NCBI GenBank assembly: GCA_030673085.1
Contig: DAOVFE010000012.1
Location: 1-15,427 of the forward strand
Length of the DNA stretch: 15,427 nucleotides
DNA from: Anaerolineales bacterium
GTDB taxonomy: Bacteria > Chloroflexota > Anaerolineae > Anaerolineales > E44-bin32
Reading direction: 5' to 3'
The notes below the pieces were generated by a model. It was given only the letters and a program-made list of their open reading frames with translations. It searched no databases and had not been told where the DNA came from. The position numbers and the translations under genes were made by a program. Positions 1-7,849 of this stretch are shown here, piece after piece; the stretch's first letter is position 1, and each line of letters begins with the position of its first letter.

Positions 1-1201
1 AATCAACCAGGATTTCCAGTGATCCATCTGGCCGAACCCAGACTGTATCCTCAATCCGGATTCCATATCCACGTTTAGGATAGTATAAACCAGGTTCAAT
101 TGTGATTACTGATCCAGGCAGTAATTGATCGTTATTGATCTCTTCGCTGTGGAAAGAGGGCCCTTCATGAACATCGAGGCCAACACCGTGTGCCAGGCTG
201 TGGACATATCCATCGGTGGTCTTGGGATTGTGAAGCACGGTAGGGTGGCCCTTGGCCTCGAACTGTTCGCAAGTGAGTATCTGATATTGGCGACAAGGCG
301 TATGCGGTTTCATAGCAGCCGAAACGGTACGATAGACGTCGTATACGTCCTCATATGCCTGAAGCACGTCGTCTGGGGCATAGCCCAGGCACCAGGTGCG
401 AGTGAAATCGTAGAAGTACCCTCCCCCCGCCTCGCAAGGGAAAATATCAAAGACGATTGTTTTGCCAAGCTCAATCAGATCCGTATTATTTCCAGTACTG
501 TGGGGAACTCCGGCGTCGTTCCCAATAGCAAAGATTGTGCCCTCCGGGTTTTCTGCCCCACGCATGGCCAGTCTGAGGTTGATGTACTGTTTTACCTCGC
601 CGATGGTCAGCGGCTTATCATCCGGCGTTATTAGTACTTTGTTGCGGACTTTATGCGAAGCAAGGAAGTCGGCAACTTCGCCGACCACAGCGACGGTTGC
701 CTTGCCGATTTTGCGAATGTGATCGATTTCATCCTCATCTTTGGTCATACGAGCGCGGATAAGTACCGAAGATAACCTCGATTCACCGAATAGCTCAACT
801 TCGGGAAGCAATTCTTGGAGATACTGCATAACGGCAAACATTGGGCCGAAGCTCACATGACCGTAAAGCGCAACTCGGCCGTGGACTTCCACATCCTGGA
901 ACATGCGCTGGTAGCGAAGGGCGAGAGCCTTGTTGCGATCACCGCCGGCCTCTTTCAGTAGCGCTCGCGCGTCGTAGTCCTGCAGGTTTATTCTTTTGAG
1001 TCCGGTGAGCGCCGCCTCATCGCGCTCCATCGGCTGATAGAAGAGAACCGGAGGCTGCCCGCGTACCTTAAGTAAATCGGCATATGAGAGATGAAACAGG
1101 CCGGTGAAGTAGCTCATGTTTGGGTTGTGGAGCGCTGGTCCATTCACCAAGAGCGCATCCAGTCCGGCTTCTTCCATTAAATGGTCAAGATCGGATTTCA
1201 T
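1..1201 (-). CDS. M24-family metallopeptidase (Xaa-Pro peptidase type), 3' end outside window
   Basis: Read from ATG at 1201 down to the window edge, this frame stays open for 400 codons. It is a pita-bread-fold dinuclear metallopeptidase of the Xaa-Pro aminopeptidase/dipeptidase type, cytosolic, expected to cut at N-terminal X-Pro bonds. An N-terminal creatinase-like domain spans about residues 1-190 and the M24 catalytic domain about 195-395. All five expected metal ligands are visible: D252 (in VFDIFP), D265 (in FYDFTRTW), H338 (in LAHGVGLDVHE), E369 (in TIEPG) and E384 (in RIEDT). The 13-residue spacing of the two aspartates fits the DIFP...GYF subgroup better than classic PepP. Because E384 normally lies close to the end, probably only a short tail is missing. 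The start is supported by AGGGAG seven bases upstream. It lies 75 bp after selA on the same strand, probably co-transcribed. True substrate is unknown. Confidence 0.9.
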   Translation of the reverse strand, partial: MKSDLDHLMEEAGLDALLVNGPALHNPNMSYFTGLFHLSYADLLKVRGQPPVLFYQPMERDEAALTGLKRINLQDYDARALLKEAGGDRNKALALRYQRMFQDVEVHGRVALYGHVSFGPMFAVMQYLQELLPEVELFGESRLSSVLIRARMTKDEDEIDHIRKIGKATVAVVGEVADFLASHKVRNKVLITPDDKPLTIGEVKQYINLRLAMRGAENPEGTIFAIGNDAGVPHSTGNNTDLIELGKTIVFDIFPCEAGGGYFYDFTRTWCLGYAPDDVLQAYEDVYDVYRTVSAAMKPHTPCRQYQILTCEQFEAKGHPTVLHNPKTTDGYVHSLAHGVGLDVHEGPSFHSEEINNDQLLPGSVITIEPGLYYPKRGYGIRIEDTVWVRPDGSLEILVD

Positions 1202-1276
1202 CGACGGTCTCCCTGATCGCAGAGGTTCGTAGATCAGTTCTTTCTGAATGCTTCAAGATCGTTCGGCTCTTATGGC

Positions 1277-2644
1277 TCATCCTAGTGCGGCCATTTTTTT
1301 GAGCTGTGAAATCAATAATTCATCCTGTTCGGGAAGGACGGTGCGCGGGTCGAGGATGACATGTTTCTTTTCAATGCGGGCGATGATCGGCGGATGTCCT
1401 CGGCGCAGCTGGGCAGCCAAGGCGTTGGGGTGAGAGGCCGGCAGGGCAAGCAGCCAGGTCGGCAGTGTCTCGTCGGGCAGGCTGCCGCCGCCGATGGTGG
1501 AGCGCCCAGAAACAATTTCGCCATGACAAGTTGTACTACGCCAGACCTCGGCCCGGGCTTTGAGGATTTCCTCCGGAACAGCGATCATCTGCCATATGGG
1601 GATAGTCTGGAGCGCTTCATCTTTCAAGTAATGTCTAAGAGTCGCCGCCAGGGCTGCCAGGCAGAGCTTGTCGGGTCGAACCGCTCGGGCCAAGGGGTGG
1701 CGCCGGAGGCGGTCAATAATGGCTTTATTTCCTAACAGAATGCCGGCCTGCGGCCCACCGAGGAGCTTATCGCCGGAGAAAGCTACCAAGCTGAATCCGG
1801 CGCGGAGTGATTCTTGTACAGTGGGCTCATGGGCTAATCCGAAGGCGGCAGTATCAAGCAGGGCGCCTGAACCCAGATCGTTAATAACCGGAATGGTGTG
1901 GCGCCGCCCCAGGGCAACCAATTCGGCGGGCGAAGGCTCGGATGTGTATCCAACGATTTTGAAATTGGAGTGGTGGGCACACAAGATTAGTTTTGTACGT
2001 GGGGAAATGGCCTGTTCGAAATCGTGGAGATGCGTGCGGTTAGTGGTGCCGACTTCAACCAGTTTTGCACCCGATTGCCGCATGACTTCTGGAATCCGAA
2101 AGCCGCCGCCGATTTCAATCAACTGGGAGCGGGAAATGAGCACTTCCTTTCGCTTCGCCAAGGCGGTTAGAGCCAAGAGGATGGCAGCCGCGTTGTTGTT
2201 GACCACGAGAGCTGCTTCTGCATTAGTCAACCGGCATAGCAGTGCAGCGGGGTGTGTTTCTCGCTTGCCTCGTTTACCGCGCTCGATATCATATTCAAGC
2301 GTGCTATAGCCGACACTTAAATCCGACATTGCCTTGCGGGAAGCATGGCTTAGGGGCGCCCTTCCCAAGTTTGTATGAATAATAACGCCAGTGGCATTTA
2401 TGACCGGTATCAGTGTCGGGGAAAGCCAGCTATTGAGAATGCTTTCCGCTTGATTAAGAACTTGCTCTGCATTGGGCGCTGGTTGGTCGTAGTGAGCCGT
2501 GGAGCGAAGGATGTCCAAGTTTTCGCGAATGGCCTGCACAGTGAGAGGCCGGCCAAAAAGGGCAATTAGTGATAAGGCCGCTTTATGCTGCAAAAGGTGA
2601 TCGACAGATGGTAGATCACGCAGTCTCACGGGCCAGGCCTCCAT
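1277..2644 (-). CDS. selA: L-seryl-tRNA(Sec) selenium transferase
   Basis: SelA converts Ser-tRNA(Sec) to selenocysteinyl-tRNA(Sec) using selenophosphate and PLP in the cytosol. The 455-residue length is close to the usual 450-470. An N-terminal SelA domain (about 5-45, containing LPSVDHLL) is followed by the aspartate-aminotransferase-fold core, with INATGVIIHTNLGRAPLS at 82-99, VVNNNAAA at 147-154, INDLGSGAL at 254-262, and the PLP lysine K293 in FSGDKLLGGPQAG. The C-terminal domain is complete to the stop. Its start overlaps the end of the upstream membrane-protein gene by 19 bp, which suggests translational coupling. Presence of selA implies that the organism makes selenoproteins, but selB, selD, selC tRNA and a recognisable in-frame UGA selenoprotein are not in this window. 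Codon use and composition look like the neighbours. Family assignment is secure; activity is inferred from conserved residues. Confidence 0.95.
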   Translation of the reverse strand: MEAWPVRLRDLPSVDHLLQHKAALSLIALFGRPLTVQAIRENLDILRSTAHYDQPAPNAEQVLNQAESILNSWLSPTLIPVINATGVIIHTNLGRAPLSHASRKAMSDLSVGYSTLEYDIERGKRGKRETHPAALLCRLTNAEAALVVNNNAAAILLALTALAKRKEVLISRSQLIEIGGGFRIPEVMRQSGAKLVEVGTTNRTHLHDFEQAISPRTKLILCAHHSNFKIVGYTSEPSPAELVALGRRHTIPVINDLGSGALLDTAAFGLAHEPTVQESLRAGFSLVAFSGDKLLGGPQAGILLGNKAIIDRLRRHPLARAVRPDKLCLAALAATLRHYLKDEALQTIPIWQMIAVPEEILKARAEVWRSTTCHGEIVSGRSTIGGGSLPDETLPTWLLALPASHPNALAAQLRRGHPPIIARIEKKHVILDPRTVLPEQDELLISQLKKMAALG

Positions 2645-3024
2645 GTACCGCGTTTGATCATAGATAGGAGGTTATCGAAAAAAGCTAAACCGGCTGCAAG
2701 TAGTAGCATCAGAGTGAGAGTAAGATTGCGATTAATTTGAAGCCAAATGCAGAGGGAAGTATAAAATCCGATAAGCAATCCCTGGCGGATGATTGTGCTT
2801 TGCGGCGCCGGCTGGCCTGAGTCGAAGCGACGGTGCAGCAACCATATGAATGGCAGTGAAGTGCCGGTGATGGCAATGGTTGCCAGGAAGAAAAGCATCC
2901 AGCGCGGGCCAATAGTGGGATACCAATAATGGACTAATAAATATAATCCTGCCCATCCGGTTCCAGCCATAATTAATGAAGCAAGCATGATGCTGCGAAA
3001 CTCGGGTGTAGTTTGATCAGACAT
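2626..3024 (-). CDS. small four-helix membrane protein of unknown function
   Basis: I do not recognise a named family. The 132-residue product has four hydrophobic stretches at roughly 13-35, 41-62, 80-97 and 101-120, separated by short loops, and ends with a basic RGTWRPGP tail, so it is probably an inner-membrane protein with both ends in the cytoplasm. The start ATG at 3024 is preceded by GGAGGG about 11 bases upstream and, further up, by a TATAAT box. It is the first gene of the minus-strand unit and its last 19 bases overlap selA. That overlap argues for co-expression with selA, but nothing in the sequence ties it to selenium metabolism. It could equally be a general conserved membrane protein that happens to lead the operon. 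Confidence 0.7.
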   Translation of the reverse strand: MSDQTTPEFRSIMLASLIMAGTGWAGLYLLVHYWYPTIGPRWMLFFLATIAITGTSLPFIWLLHRRFDSGQPAPQSTIIRQGLLIGFYTSLCIWLQINRNLTLTLMLLLAAGLAFFDNLLSMIKRGTWRPGP

Positions 3025-3053
3025 ATATAAACACGCCCTCCAGGGTAAATGGA

Positions 3054-3082
3054 ATTATAGCTCAGTGACCGCAATGGTGGAA
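3054..3082 (-). promoter_or_regulatory. putative promoter for the membrane protein-selA-M24 unit
   Basis: A perfect TATAAT lies on the minus strand at 3059-3054, 30 bases before the ATG at 3024. At 17-bp spacing the -35 hexamer would be TTCCAC (3082-3077), a poor match to TTGACA. The Shine-Dalgarno GGAGGG sits between the box and the start. It shares a 113-bp gap with the oppositely directed promoter of the ABC-F gene. Confidence 0.45.
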
Positions 3083-3115
3083 ACCTATCCCTGCGGATGA
3101 ATCTAATGCCTAGGG

Positions 3116-3121
3116 TATAAT
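3116..3121 (+). promoter_or_regulatory. putative -10 box of the ABC-F gene
   Basis: A perfect TATAAT ends 16 bases before the ATG at 3138. No good -35 element is seen at 16-18 bp spacing. A start about seven bases downstream of the box would give a leader of only about 10 nt, with GGGGAG (3127-3132) at or near its 5' end. If this box is used, the mRNA is nearly leaderless. Confidence 0.4.
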
Positions 3122-3137
3122 CGGTCGGGGAGTCCGA

Positions 3138-5042
3138 ATGCCATTAATCAGTATTCAGAAGATCGCTAAAGCATACGGCGCTCAGGATGTTTTTGAGAAT
3201 ATCTCCTGTGCTTTACCCCATCAGTCGCGAGTGGCACTGGTGGGGCCGAATGGCATCGGAAAAACTACACTGCTTAGAGTCATAGCCGGCATGGAGAAGC
3301 CGGATCATGGAATAGTTCAACGGGCGCGCAATCTGCGAATTGGCTACCTTCCGCAAGAGACCAGCCGATCCTGGGCTAATCATGTCAATTTAGAATTGAC
3401 TGTTTGGCAATTGGGACTAGAAGCATTCGCTGTTCTACGAGAGCAGGAATCAGAACTTGCCCAACTTGAGGAAATGATGGCCGATTCCAGCCGGGCAGAG
3501 GAAGCAATGGCGCGATATGGTCCTCTTCAGGAAGACTTCGAGCGGGCTGGGGGCTATATTTATCCTGCGCGCATTCGTCGAGTCTTGAATGGATTGGGCT
3601 TTAAACCTGCACAGTATGATCATTCATTAACTCAGCTTTCAGGCGGAGAGCGCACCCGAGCGTTTCTAGCTAGCTTATTACTTGAGAATCCCGCTCTCCT
3701 GATTCTTGATGAGCCGACCAATCACCTCGACATTGAATCCATCCAATGGCTTGAAGGCTGGCTAAACGATTGGAGCGGGACGGCGATAATCGTATCTCAT
3801 GATCGTTATTTTCTCGATCGGACAGCCCAAATAATTTGGGAGATTTCGCCGCGTGGAATGGCGACATATCGGGGTAACTATACCGCTTATGTCAGGCAGC
3901 GTGAAGAAAAACAGCGATTTCAACTAAAGGAATATGAAGCTCAGCAAGATTTTATTCAGCGCGAAAGGGATTATATCCGGCGTAATATTGCCGGCCAAAA
4001 TACCCGGCAGGCACAGGGACGGCGAAAACGCCTGGAGAGAATGCTAAAGGATCAGGCAATTGATCGCCCACAACAAGGACGTTCGGTCCGGATTGAATTT
4101 GAGGAAATGGACCGTTCAGGTGATCGGGTGATTGAAACCCATCAGCTTGCCATTGGGTACCAAGATGCAGCGGAGCCTCTTTTCAGAGTACCTGATCTGG
4201 TATTAACCCGAGCTGAATGCGTAGCATTGATTGGTCCAAATGGAGCTGGAAAGACCACCTTTCTAAAAACCCTGATGGGAGAAATTTCCCCACTCTCCGG
4301 TAGTGTCCAATGGGGCGCAAACATAAAGATCGGGTACTTCGCCCAGGCGCATGAAGGCCTACGGCCAGATAATACTGTCCTAGAGGAATTACTTTCAGCC
4401 GCTCCCGGAATCCGGATTTCACAAGCGAGAGATTTCCTGGCGAAATATCTTTTCACCGGTCATAACGTTGAAAAGCAGGTAGGAGCGCTTTCGGGTGGTG
4501 AGCGCGGCCGTTTGGCATTAGCCAAGCTGGCTTTGGAGGGCGCCAATTTCCTACTACTTGATGAACCCACTAATCATCTTGATATTCCATCGCAAGAAGT
4601 TCTACAAGATGCGCTGGAGGGATTTCCAGGAACGATTCTTCTTGTATCCCATGATCGCTATTTAGTGAATGCACTGGCGACTCAGATATGGGTAATCAGG
4701 GAGCATGACGGCGAAATGGGTGTATATCAAGGGGGTTATGCGGCTTACTTGGAAGCAAACCAAAACGAGGAAGAGGATCGTAAGCTGAGTAAAAAAAAGT
4801 TCTTCGAAGCGCGGGTAAGGATCCAGGGGAATAGTCAACGACGTAAAGAGTTGGAAGCCTTGGAAGACAGGATAAATGTGTTGGAGAGTGAGTTCAGAGC
4901 AGTTTCTGAACAAATTGAAGGTGCAGGTGTGGATGTGGAGAAAGTGCGCGAGCTCGGTGAGCGCTACGCCATATTAGAGGCCGAGCTCAATCGTGAGATG
5001 GAAACTTGGGAACGGCTTGCATCGGAGCTGATGGGAGCATGA
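3138..5042 (+). CDS. ABC-F family ATPase (tandem nucleotide-binding domains)
   Basis: A soluble ABC-F protein with two ATPase cassettes and no membrane segments. Cassette 1 has Walker A GPNGIGKTT (36-44), signature LSGGERTRAF (about 167) and Walker B LLILDEPTNHLD (about 187-198). Cassette 2 has GPNGAGKTT (about 366), LSGGERGRLA (about 451) and LLLDEPTNHLD (about 471-482). Between them lies the long charged inter-domain linker typical of the family (about 245-310, rich in R/Q/E). A C-terminal coiled coil follows the second cassette (about 550-634), as in Uup/YdiF-type members. Family members act at the ribosomal E site as translation factors or antibiotic-protection proteins; the coiled coil and housekeeping context suggest a general translation factor here, but this cannot be decided from sequence alone. 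Length 634 is normal. Followed after 46 bp by the LCP gene. Confidence 0.93.
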   Translation: MPLISIQKIAKAYGAQDVFENISCALPHQSRVALVGPNGIGKTTLLRVIAGMEKPDHGIVQRARNLRIGYLPQETSRSWANHVNLELTVWQLGLEAFAVLREQESELAQLEEMMADSSRAEEAMARYGPLQEDFERAGGYIYPARIRRVLNGLGFKPAQYDHSLTQLSGGERTRAFLASLLLENPALLILDEPTNHLDIESIQWLEGWLNDWSGTAIIVSHDRYFLDRTAQIIWEISPRGMATYRGNYTAYVRQREEKQRFQLKEYEAQQDFIQRERDYIRRNIAGQNTRQAQGRRKRLERMLKDQAIDRPQQGRSVRIEFEEMDRSGDRVIETHQLAIGYQDAAEPLFRVPDLVLTRAECVALIGPNGAGKTTFLKTLMGEISPLSGSVQWGANIKIGYFAQAHEGLRPDNTVLEELLSAAPGIRISQARDFLAKYLFTGHNVEKQVGALSGGERGRLALAKLALEGANFLLLDEPTNHLDIPSQEVLQDALEGFPGTILLVSHDRYLVNALATQIWVIREHDGEMGVYQGGYAAYLEANQNEEEDRKLSKKKFFEARVRIQGNSQRRKELEALEDRINVLESEFRAVSEQIEGAGVDVEKVRELGERYAILEAELNREMETWERLASELMGA

Positions 5043-5048
5043 TATAAT
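5040..5048 (+). promoter_or_regulatory. extended -10 promoter overlapping the ABC-F stop codon
   Basis: The sequence TGATATAAT is a perfect extended -10 (TGnTATAAT), and its TGA is the stop codon of the ABC-F gene. A start near 5055 would leave about 34 nt before the LCP ATG at 5089. The best -35-like hexamer, TTGCAT at 5017-5022, is 20 bp away, which an extended -10 can tolerate. The LCP gene may therefore be transcribed on its own. Confidence 0.45.
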
Positions 5049-5088
5049 CCGCCAGAATCGGCAAGGAAAATTATGAACTAGGCATTTC

Positions 5089-6504
5089 ATGATGAAGATG
5101 AATAATATTAGGGCATCAAAACGAGAAGGCTCTCTTCCAAGCTGGGTAATCTGGGCTGTAGCCATTGCGTTCGGGCTGGCCACGATCGCTTCGGGCGTTC
5201 TCGTATTTAGAACGGTACAAAATCTGGTAGGAAAATGGACCGGTATTGGGATAAACCCCTTTGGATTTAGCGCGAGCGCAGATGAAACCAGTTTGCCGGA
5301 ATCGGATGTTACTCCAACTGCAGTAATTCTGGATGAGACGCTGGAGCTCTGGAATGGCAGCGATCGAGTTACGATCCTATTTATGGGTCTTGATTATCGG
5401 GATTGGTTAAGCGGAGATGGTCCACCGCGCACTGATACTATGATGCTGGTAACGGTTGACCCGATTACGCGCACTGCGGGGATGCTTTCGATACCCCGCG
5501 ATTTATGGGTTGAAATTCCCGGGTATCCGCAGCATAATCGCATTAATACCGCATACTTTCTGGGTGAATCGGAGCGTCTGCCAGGCGGCGGCCCTGGGCT
5601 GGCGATGAAAACGGTTGAGAATTTGATCGGTGTGCCGGTGCAATACTATGCGGTGGTTGATTTTTCCGTATTTGAGCGGGTGATTGATGAAATTGGCGGA
5701 ATCGACGTTTTGGCAAAAGAGCGAATAAAAATCTCGCCGATTGGCGAGATGAGCAAATGGCTGGAAGCGAAAGCCTATCATCTAAACGGCGCTGAAGCAC
5801 TGGCATATGCTCGCGCCCGGAAGACGGAAGGCGGGGACTTCGATCGAGCTCAGCGCCAACAGCAAGTTGTGATGGCAATACGTGATCGAGTGACAGGCTT
5901 TGATATGATCCCGATGCTGATCGCCAAGGCGCCCAAGCTCTACCAGGAGATTTCCGGGGGAATTCGGACGAACCTATCACTGGAAGATATGATCTCTTTG
6001 GGAATGCTGGCCCTCGATATCGATATGGGTAACATAAAGCGAGGAGTCATCGCGCCGCCGGAGATGGTATTGCTTGAAACGCTGCCAGATGGCGCACAGG
6101 TCTTAAAACCAGTTCCGGATAAAATCCGACTGCTGCGAGACGAGATCTTTACCTCAACCGGTGCGATTGGACCTTCGCTTGATATTGATAATCCGGCGGA
6201 AGCGGCCAAGCAGGAGGACGCGAAATTAGCTGTCCGCAATGGCGCGGGAATTGAGGGTTTGGCCGGTACTACGGCTGATTATTTGCGTAATCAGGGCTTG
6301 AATGTAGTTGAAGTCGGAAACGCTGACCGGATGGATTACCTAAAGACGGTCGTGATCGACTATACCGGGAATCCATATACCCGCAGTTACTTGAAGAACT
6401 TAATGAACCTTACCGAAGGACAAATCCTCAGTCAGATCATTCCAGATAGCGATATTGATGTCGCTGTGATTGTAGGCTCCGATTTTTATCCGCCTAACCA
6501 ATAA
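5089..6504 (+). CDS. LytR-CpsA-Psr (LCP) family protein with C-terminal LytR_C domain
   Basis: LCP proteins sit in the cytoplasmic membrane and transfer polyprenyl-phosphate-linked glycopolymers onto peptidoglycan or other acceptors. A basic N-terminus is followed by one membrane helix at 19-40 and a linker. The LCP domain spans about 92-275, with RTDTMMLV (114-121), SIPRDLWV (134-141), NRINTAY (150-156), the loop with GG-L at 166-171, and the arginine- and aspartate-rich segment ARARKTEGGDFDRAQRQQQ (241-259) that binds the lipid pyrophosphate head group. Residues about 378-468 form a LytR_C (DUF4352-unrelated, Pfam LytR_C type) domain starting at AKLAVRNGAGIEGLA. Three ATG codons cluster at 5089, 5092 and 5098; no strong ribosome site discriminates between them. 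The acceptor and glycopolymer are unknown. Length 471 is normal for two-domain members. Confidence 0.92.
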   Translation: MMKMNNIRASKREGSLPSWVIWAVAIAFGLATIASGVLVFRTVQNLVGKWTGIGINPFGFSASADETSLPESDVTPTAVILDETLELWNGSDRVTILFMGLDYRDWLSGDGPPRTDTMMLVTVDPITRTAGMLSIPRDLWVEIPGYPQHNRINTAYFLGESERLPGGGPGLAMKTVENLIGVPVQYYAVVDFSVFERVIDEIGGIDVLAKERIKISPIGEMSKWLEAKAYHLNGAEALAYARARKTEGGDFDRAQRQQQVVMAIRDRVTGFDMIPMLIAKAPKLYQEISGGIRTNLSLEDMISLGMLALDIDMGNIKRGVIAPPEMVLLETLPDGAQVLKPVPDKIRLLRDEIFTSTGAIGPSLDIDNPAEAAKQEDAKLAVRNGAGIEGLAGTTADYLRNQGLNVVEVGNADRMDYLKTVVIDYTGNPYTRSYLKNLMNLTEGQILSQIIPDSDIDVAVIVGSDFYPPNQ

Positions 6505-6543
6505 ATCCAGAGCAATTGTTATAGCCATAAAAATAGGCTTAAT

Positions 6544-6583
6544 CCTCCCGTGGACATCCCGCGGGTTCCAAACCCGCGGGAGG
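6544..6583 (+). terminator. GC-rich hairpin downstream of the LCP gene
   Basis: A 10-bp perfect stem (6558-6567 with 6571-6580) encloses a 3-nt loop. Each arm contains the self-complementary octamer CCCGCGGG. An alternative outer pairing joins CCTCCCG (6544-6550) to CGGGAGG (6577-6583). It lies 40 bp after the LCP stop and is followed by a short TTTAAA rather than a U tract. It may be a terminator, but it could also be a dispersed repeat unit. Confidence 0.4.
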
Positions 6584-6870
6584 GTTTAAAGAGAAGATTA
6601 TTGTGAATGCAAGAATGAAACAAAACTTGTCGCTTTGCGCCTTATGGAAGGCAGCAGCGCGGGATCTCAATTCAAACCTTCTTCTTGTCCCCTTCGCCGA
6701 CTATTATTTATAGAGAATCGATTGGAATTCAAGCCTGGCCTTGTCAGGCCAGGATCGCAACTGGCAATCGGGTAACTGCCATCTATATCGGGCGAATGCC
6801 ATTAGGAGTTGTGTAAGAGTAGAAAGCGATAATTGAGGTGGAAGCGAGAGCTAATGCAGGCGGTCGACCC
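6584..6870. other. non-coding gap between convergent LCP and Lgt-like genes
   Basis: I see no gene or tRNA here. The one structured element is a perfect hairpin at 6734-6753 (arms CCTGGCCT and AGGCCAGG, loop TGTC), without a U tract on either strand. As the LCP and Lgt-like genes point toward each other, this hairpin and the one at 6544-6583 may mark the transcript ends of both units. Confidence 0.4.
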
Positions 6871-7617
6871 TCATTCCTTGGCGGATGTAGTGCCATACCG
6901 CCTGCATAGGATGGCTCCGATGGTGGCGCCCAGTAAGATTATGGCTGCGCCCAGGCTATCAAGACGGTAGCTGGCGATATGGTAGATTGGATCTGCTCGT
7001 AGAAAGCTGATGGCTAGGGCGCCAATAGAAAGCATGGCTAAGCCAGACAGGCCCAATACGCCTGACTGATCAGGCAATTTCCTAATGGATAGAAGAATAA
7101 ACAAGATTGTAAGGCTGTAAAGCGAACCCATTGCCTGGGTTGGCCAGCGTTGGGAGAAAACGCCAAAGAGATCAGGAGTTGGAGGCGATAGCAAGCCCAG
7201 ATTTACCGGGCGACCATAAGCGCAATGATCCAGCAGACAGCCGAGCCAGCTTGAGAACGAGAGCATAGCTGCAGGAACGGCAAGCGCATCAGCAAATAAT
7301 AAATAGGGGCGGTGGGTCAAGGCAGCATAGATGGCTAGGCCGATAAGCGCCCCGACGACAGCGCCAATCCAGCTCAGCCCACCTTCCCAAAAGCGAACTG
7401 CTTCTTCAAGGCGAGTGCAATAATAGCTCCAATACGTGGCCAGAAAAAATGCGCGTCCGCCGATTATAGCGCCTCCAAGGGCTGCCAAGCCTGCATCAAT
7501 TCTTGCGGTCGGGGTTAAATGTTTCTCGACAGCTCTAGTTGGCATTTTTCCAAGGCCCAGCCATAAGAAGCTGGCCATGATGCCTGCTGTGAAAACTAGC
7601 GGATAAGCGTTAGCCAT
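6871..7617 (-). CDS. Lgt-family (prolipoprotein diacylglyceryl transferase-like) membrane protein with altered active site
   Basis: The product is 248 residues, mostly hydrophobic, with about six to seven helices, and follows the Lgt plan: IIGGRAFFLATY (51-62), EGGLSWIGAVVGAL (78-91), a motif GCLLDHCAYGRP (126-137), RWPTQAMGSLY (157-167) and a C-terminal SFLRADP (204-210). True Lgt adds diacylglycerol to the lipobox cysteine at the membrane. Several residues that matter in E. coli Lgt are changed: the histidine of the GGLxxHGG loop is isoleucine, the Arg and Asn of GRxGNFxNGE are replaced, and two cysteines (C127, C132) appear. The last arginine (R207) remains. I infer a paralogue of altered or lost transferase activity rather than the housekeeping enzyme. 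The ATG at 7617 has AGGTGG about eight bases upstream. The neighbouring genes give no functional hint. Confidence 0.75.
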   Translation of the reverse strand: MANAYPLVFTAGIMASFLWLGLGKMPTRAVEKHLTPTARIDAGLAALGGAIIGGRAFFLATYWSYYCTRLEEAVRFWEGGLSWIGAVVGALIGLAIYAALTHRPYLLFADALAVPAAMLSFSSWLGCLLDHCAYGRPVNLGLLSPPTPDLFGVFSQRWPTQAMGSLYSLTILFILLSIRKLPDQSGVLGLSGLAMLSIGALAISFLRADPIYHIASYRLDSLGAAIILLGATIGAILCRRYGTTSAKE

Positions 7618-7635
7618 GTTTTATTCCACCTCTAT

Positions 7636-7685
7636 ACTGGCTATAATATCATTAGCAGCCAGTTGCTTTTTGCTTTCATATTATA
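7636..7685 (-). promoter_or_regulatory. putative promoter and leader hairpin of the Lgt-like gene
   Basis: On the minus strand a perfect TATAAT lies at 7685-7680, about 62 bases before the ATG. TTGGAA (7706-7701) could serve as a -35 at a short 15-bp spacing. The leader contains a 7-bp inverted repeat, ACTGGCT (7636-7642) with AGCCAGT (7657-7663), just upstream of the ribosome site. No known riboswitch is recognised. Confidence 0.35.
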
Positions 7686-7849
7686 TAGAGAAGTAGAACT
7701 TTCCAAGTGGATCATCTCACAATATCGGATCGCCGCCTGTTTTGCGACTTTGCGATTATGTAATGAGCGTTGAGAGAATAGCTTTTACATGAAAATGAAG
7801 GTTGCGAAAAGACGCATCTAATAGATTGGCTATAGCCAGTGATTAGTAA

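Noticed and set aside
125..634. Plus-strand open frame of 169 codons
   Set aside because: It lies antisense to the M24 peptidase, whose five metal ligands are all present on the minus strand; the plus frame has no recognisable domain.
1668..2309. Plus-strand open frame of 213 codons
   Set aside because: It is antisense to selA, which is complete with its PLP lysine; the plus frame is an R/S/A-rich shadow.
6558..6580. Sequence resembling a tRNA T-arm (GCGGG-TTCCAAA-CCCGC)
   Set aside because: The 5-bp stem with a 7-nt TTC-type loop looks like a T-arm, but base 57 is C rather than a purine, there is no anticodon or D arm in the 70 bases upstream, and no matching 5' acceptor strand.
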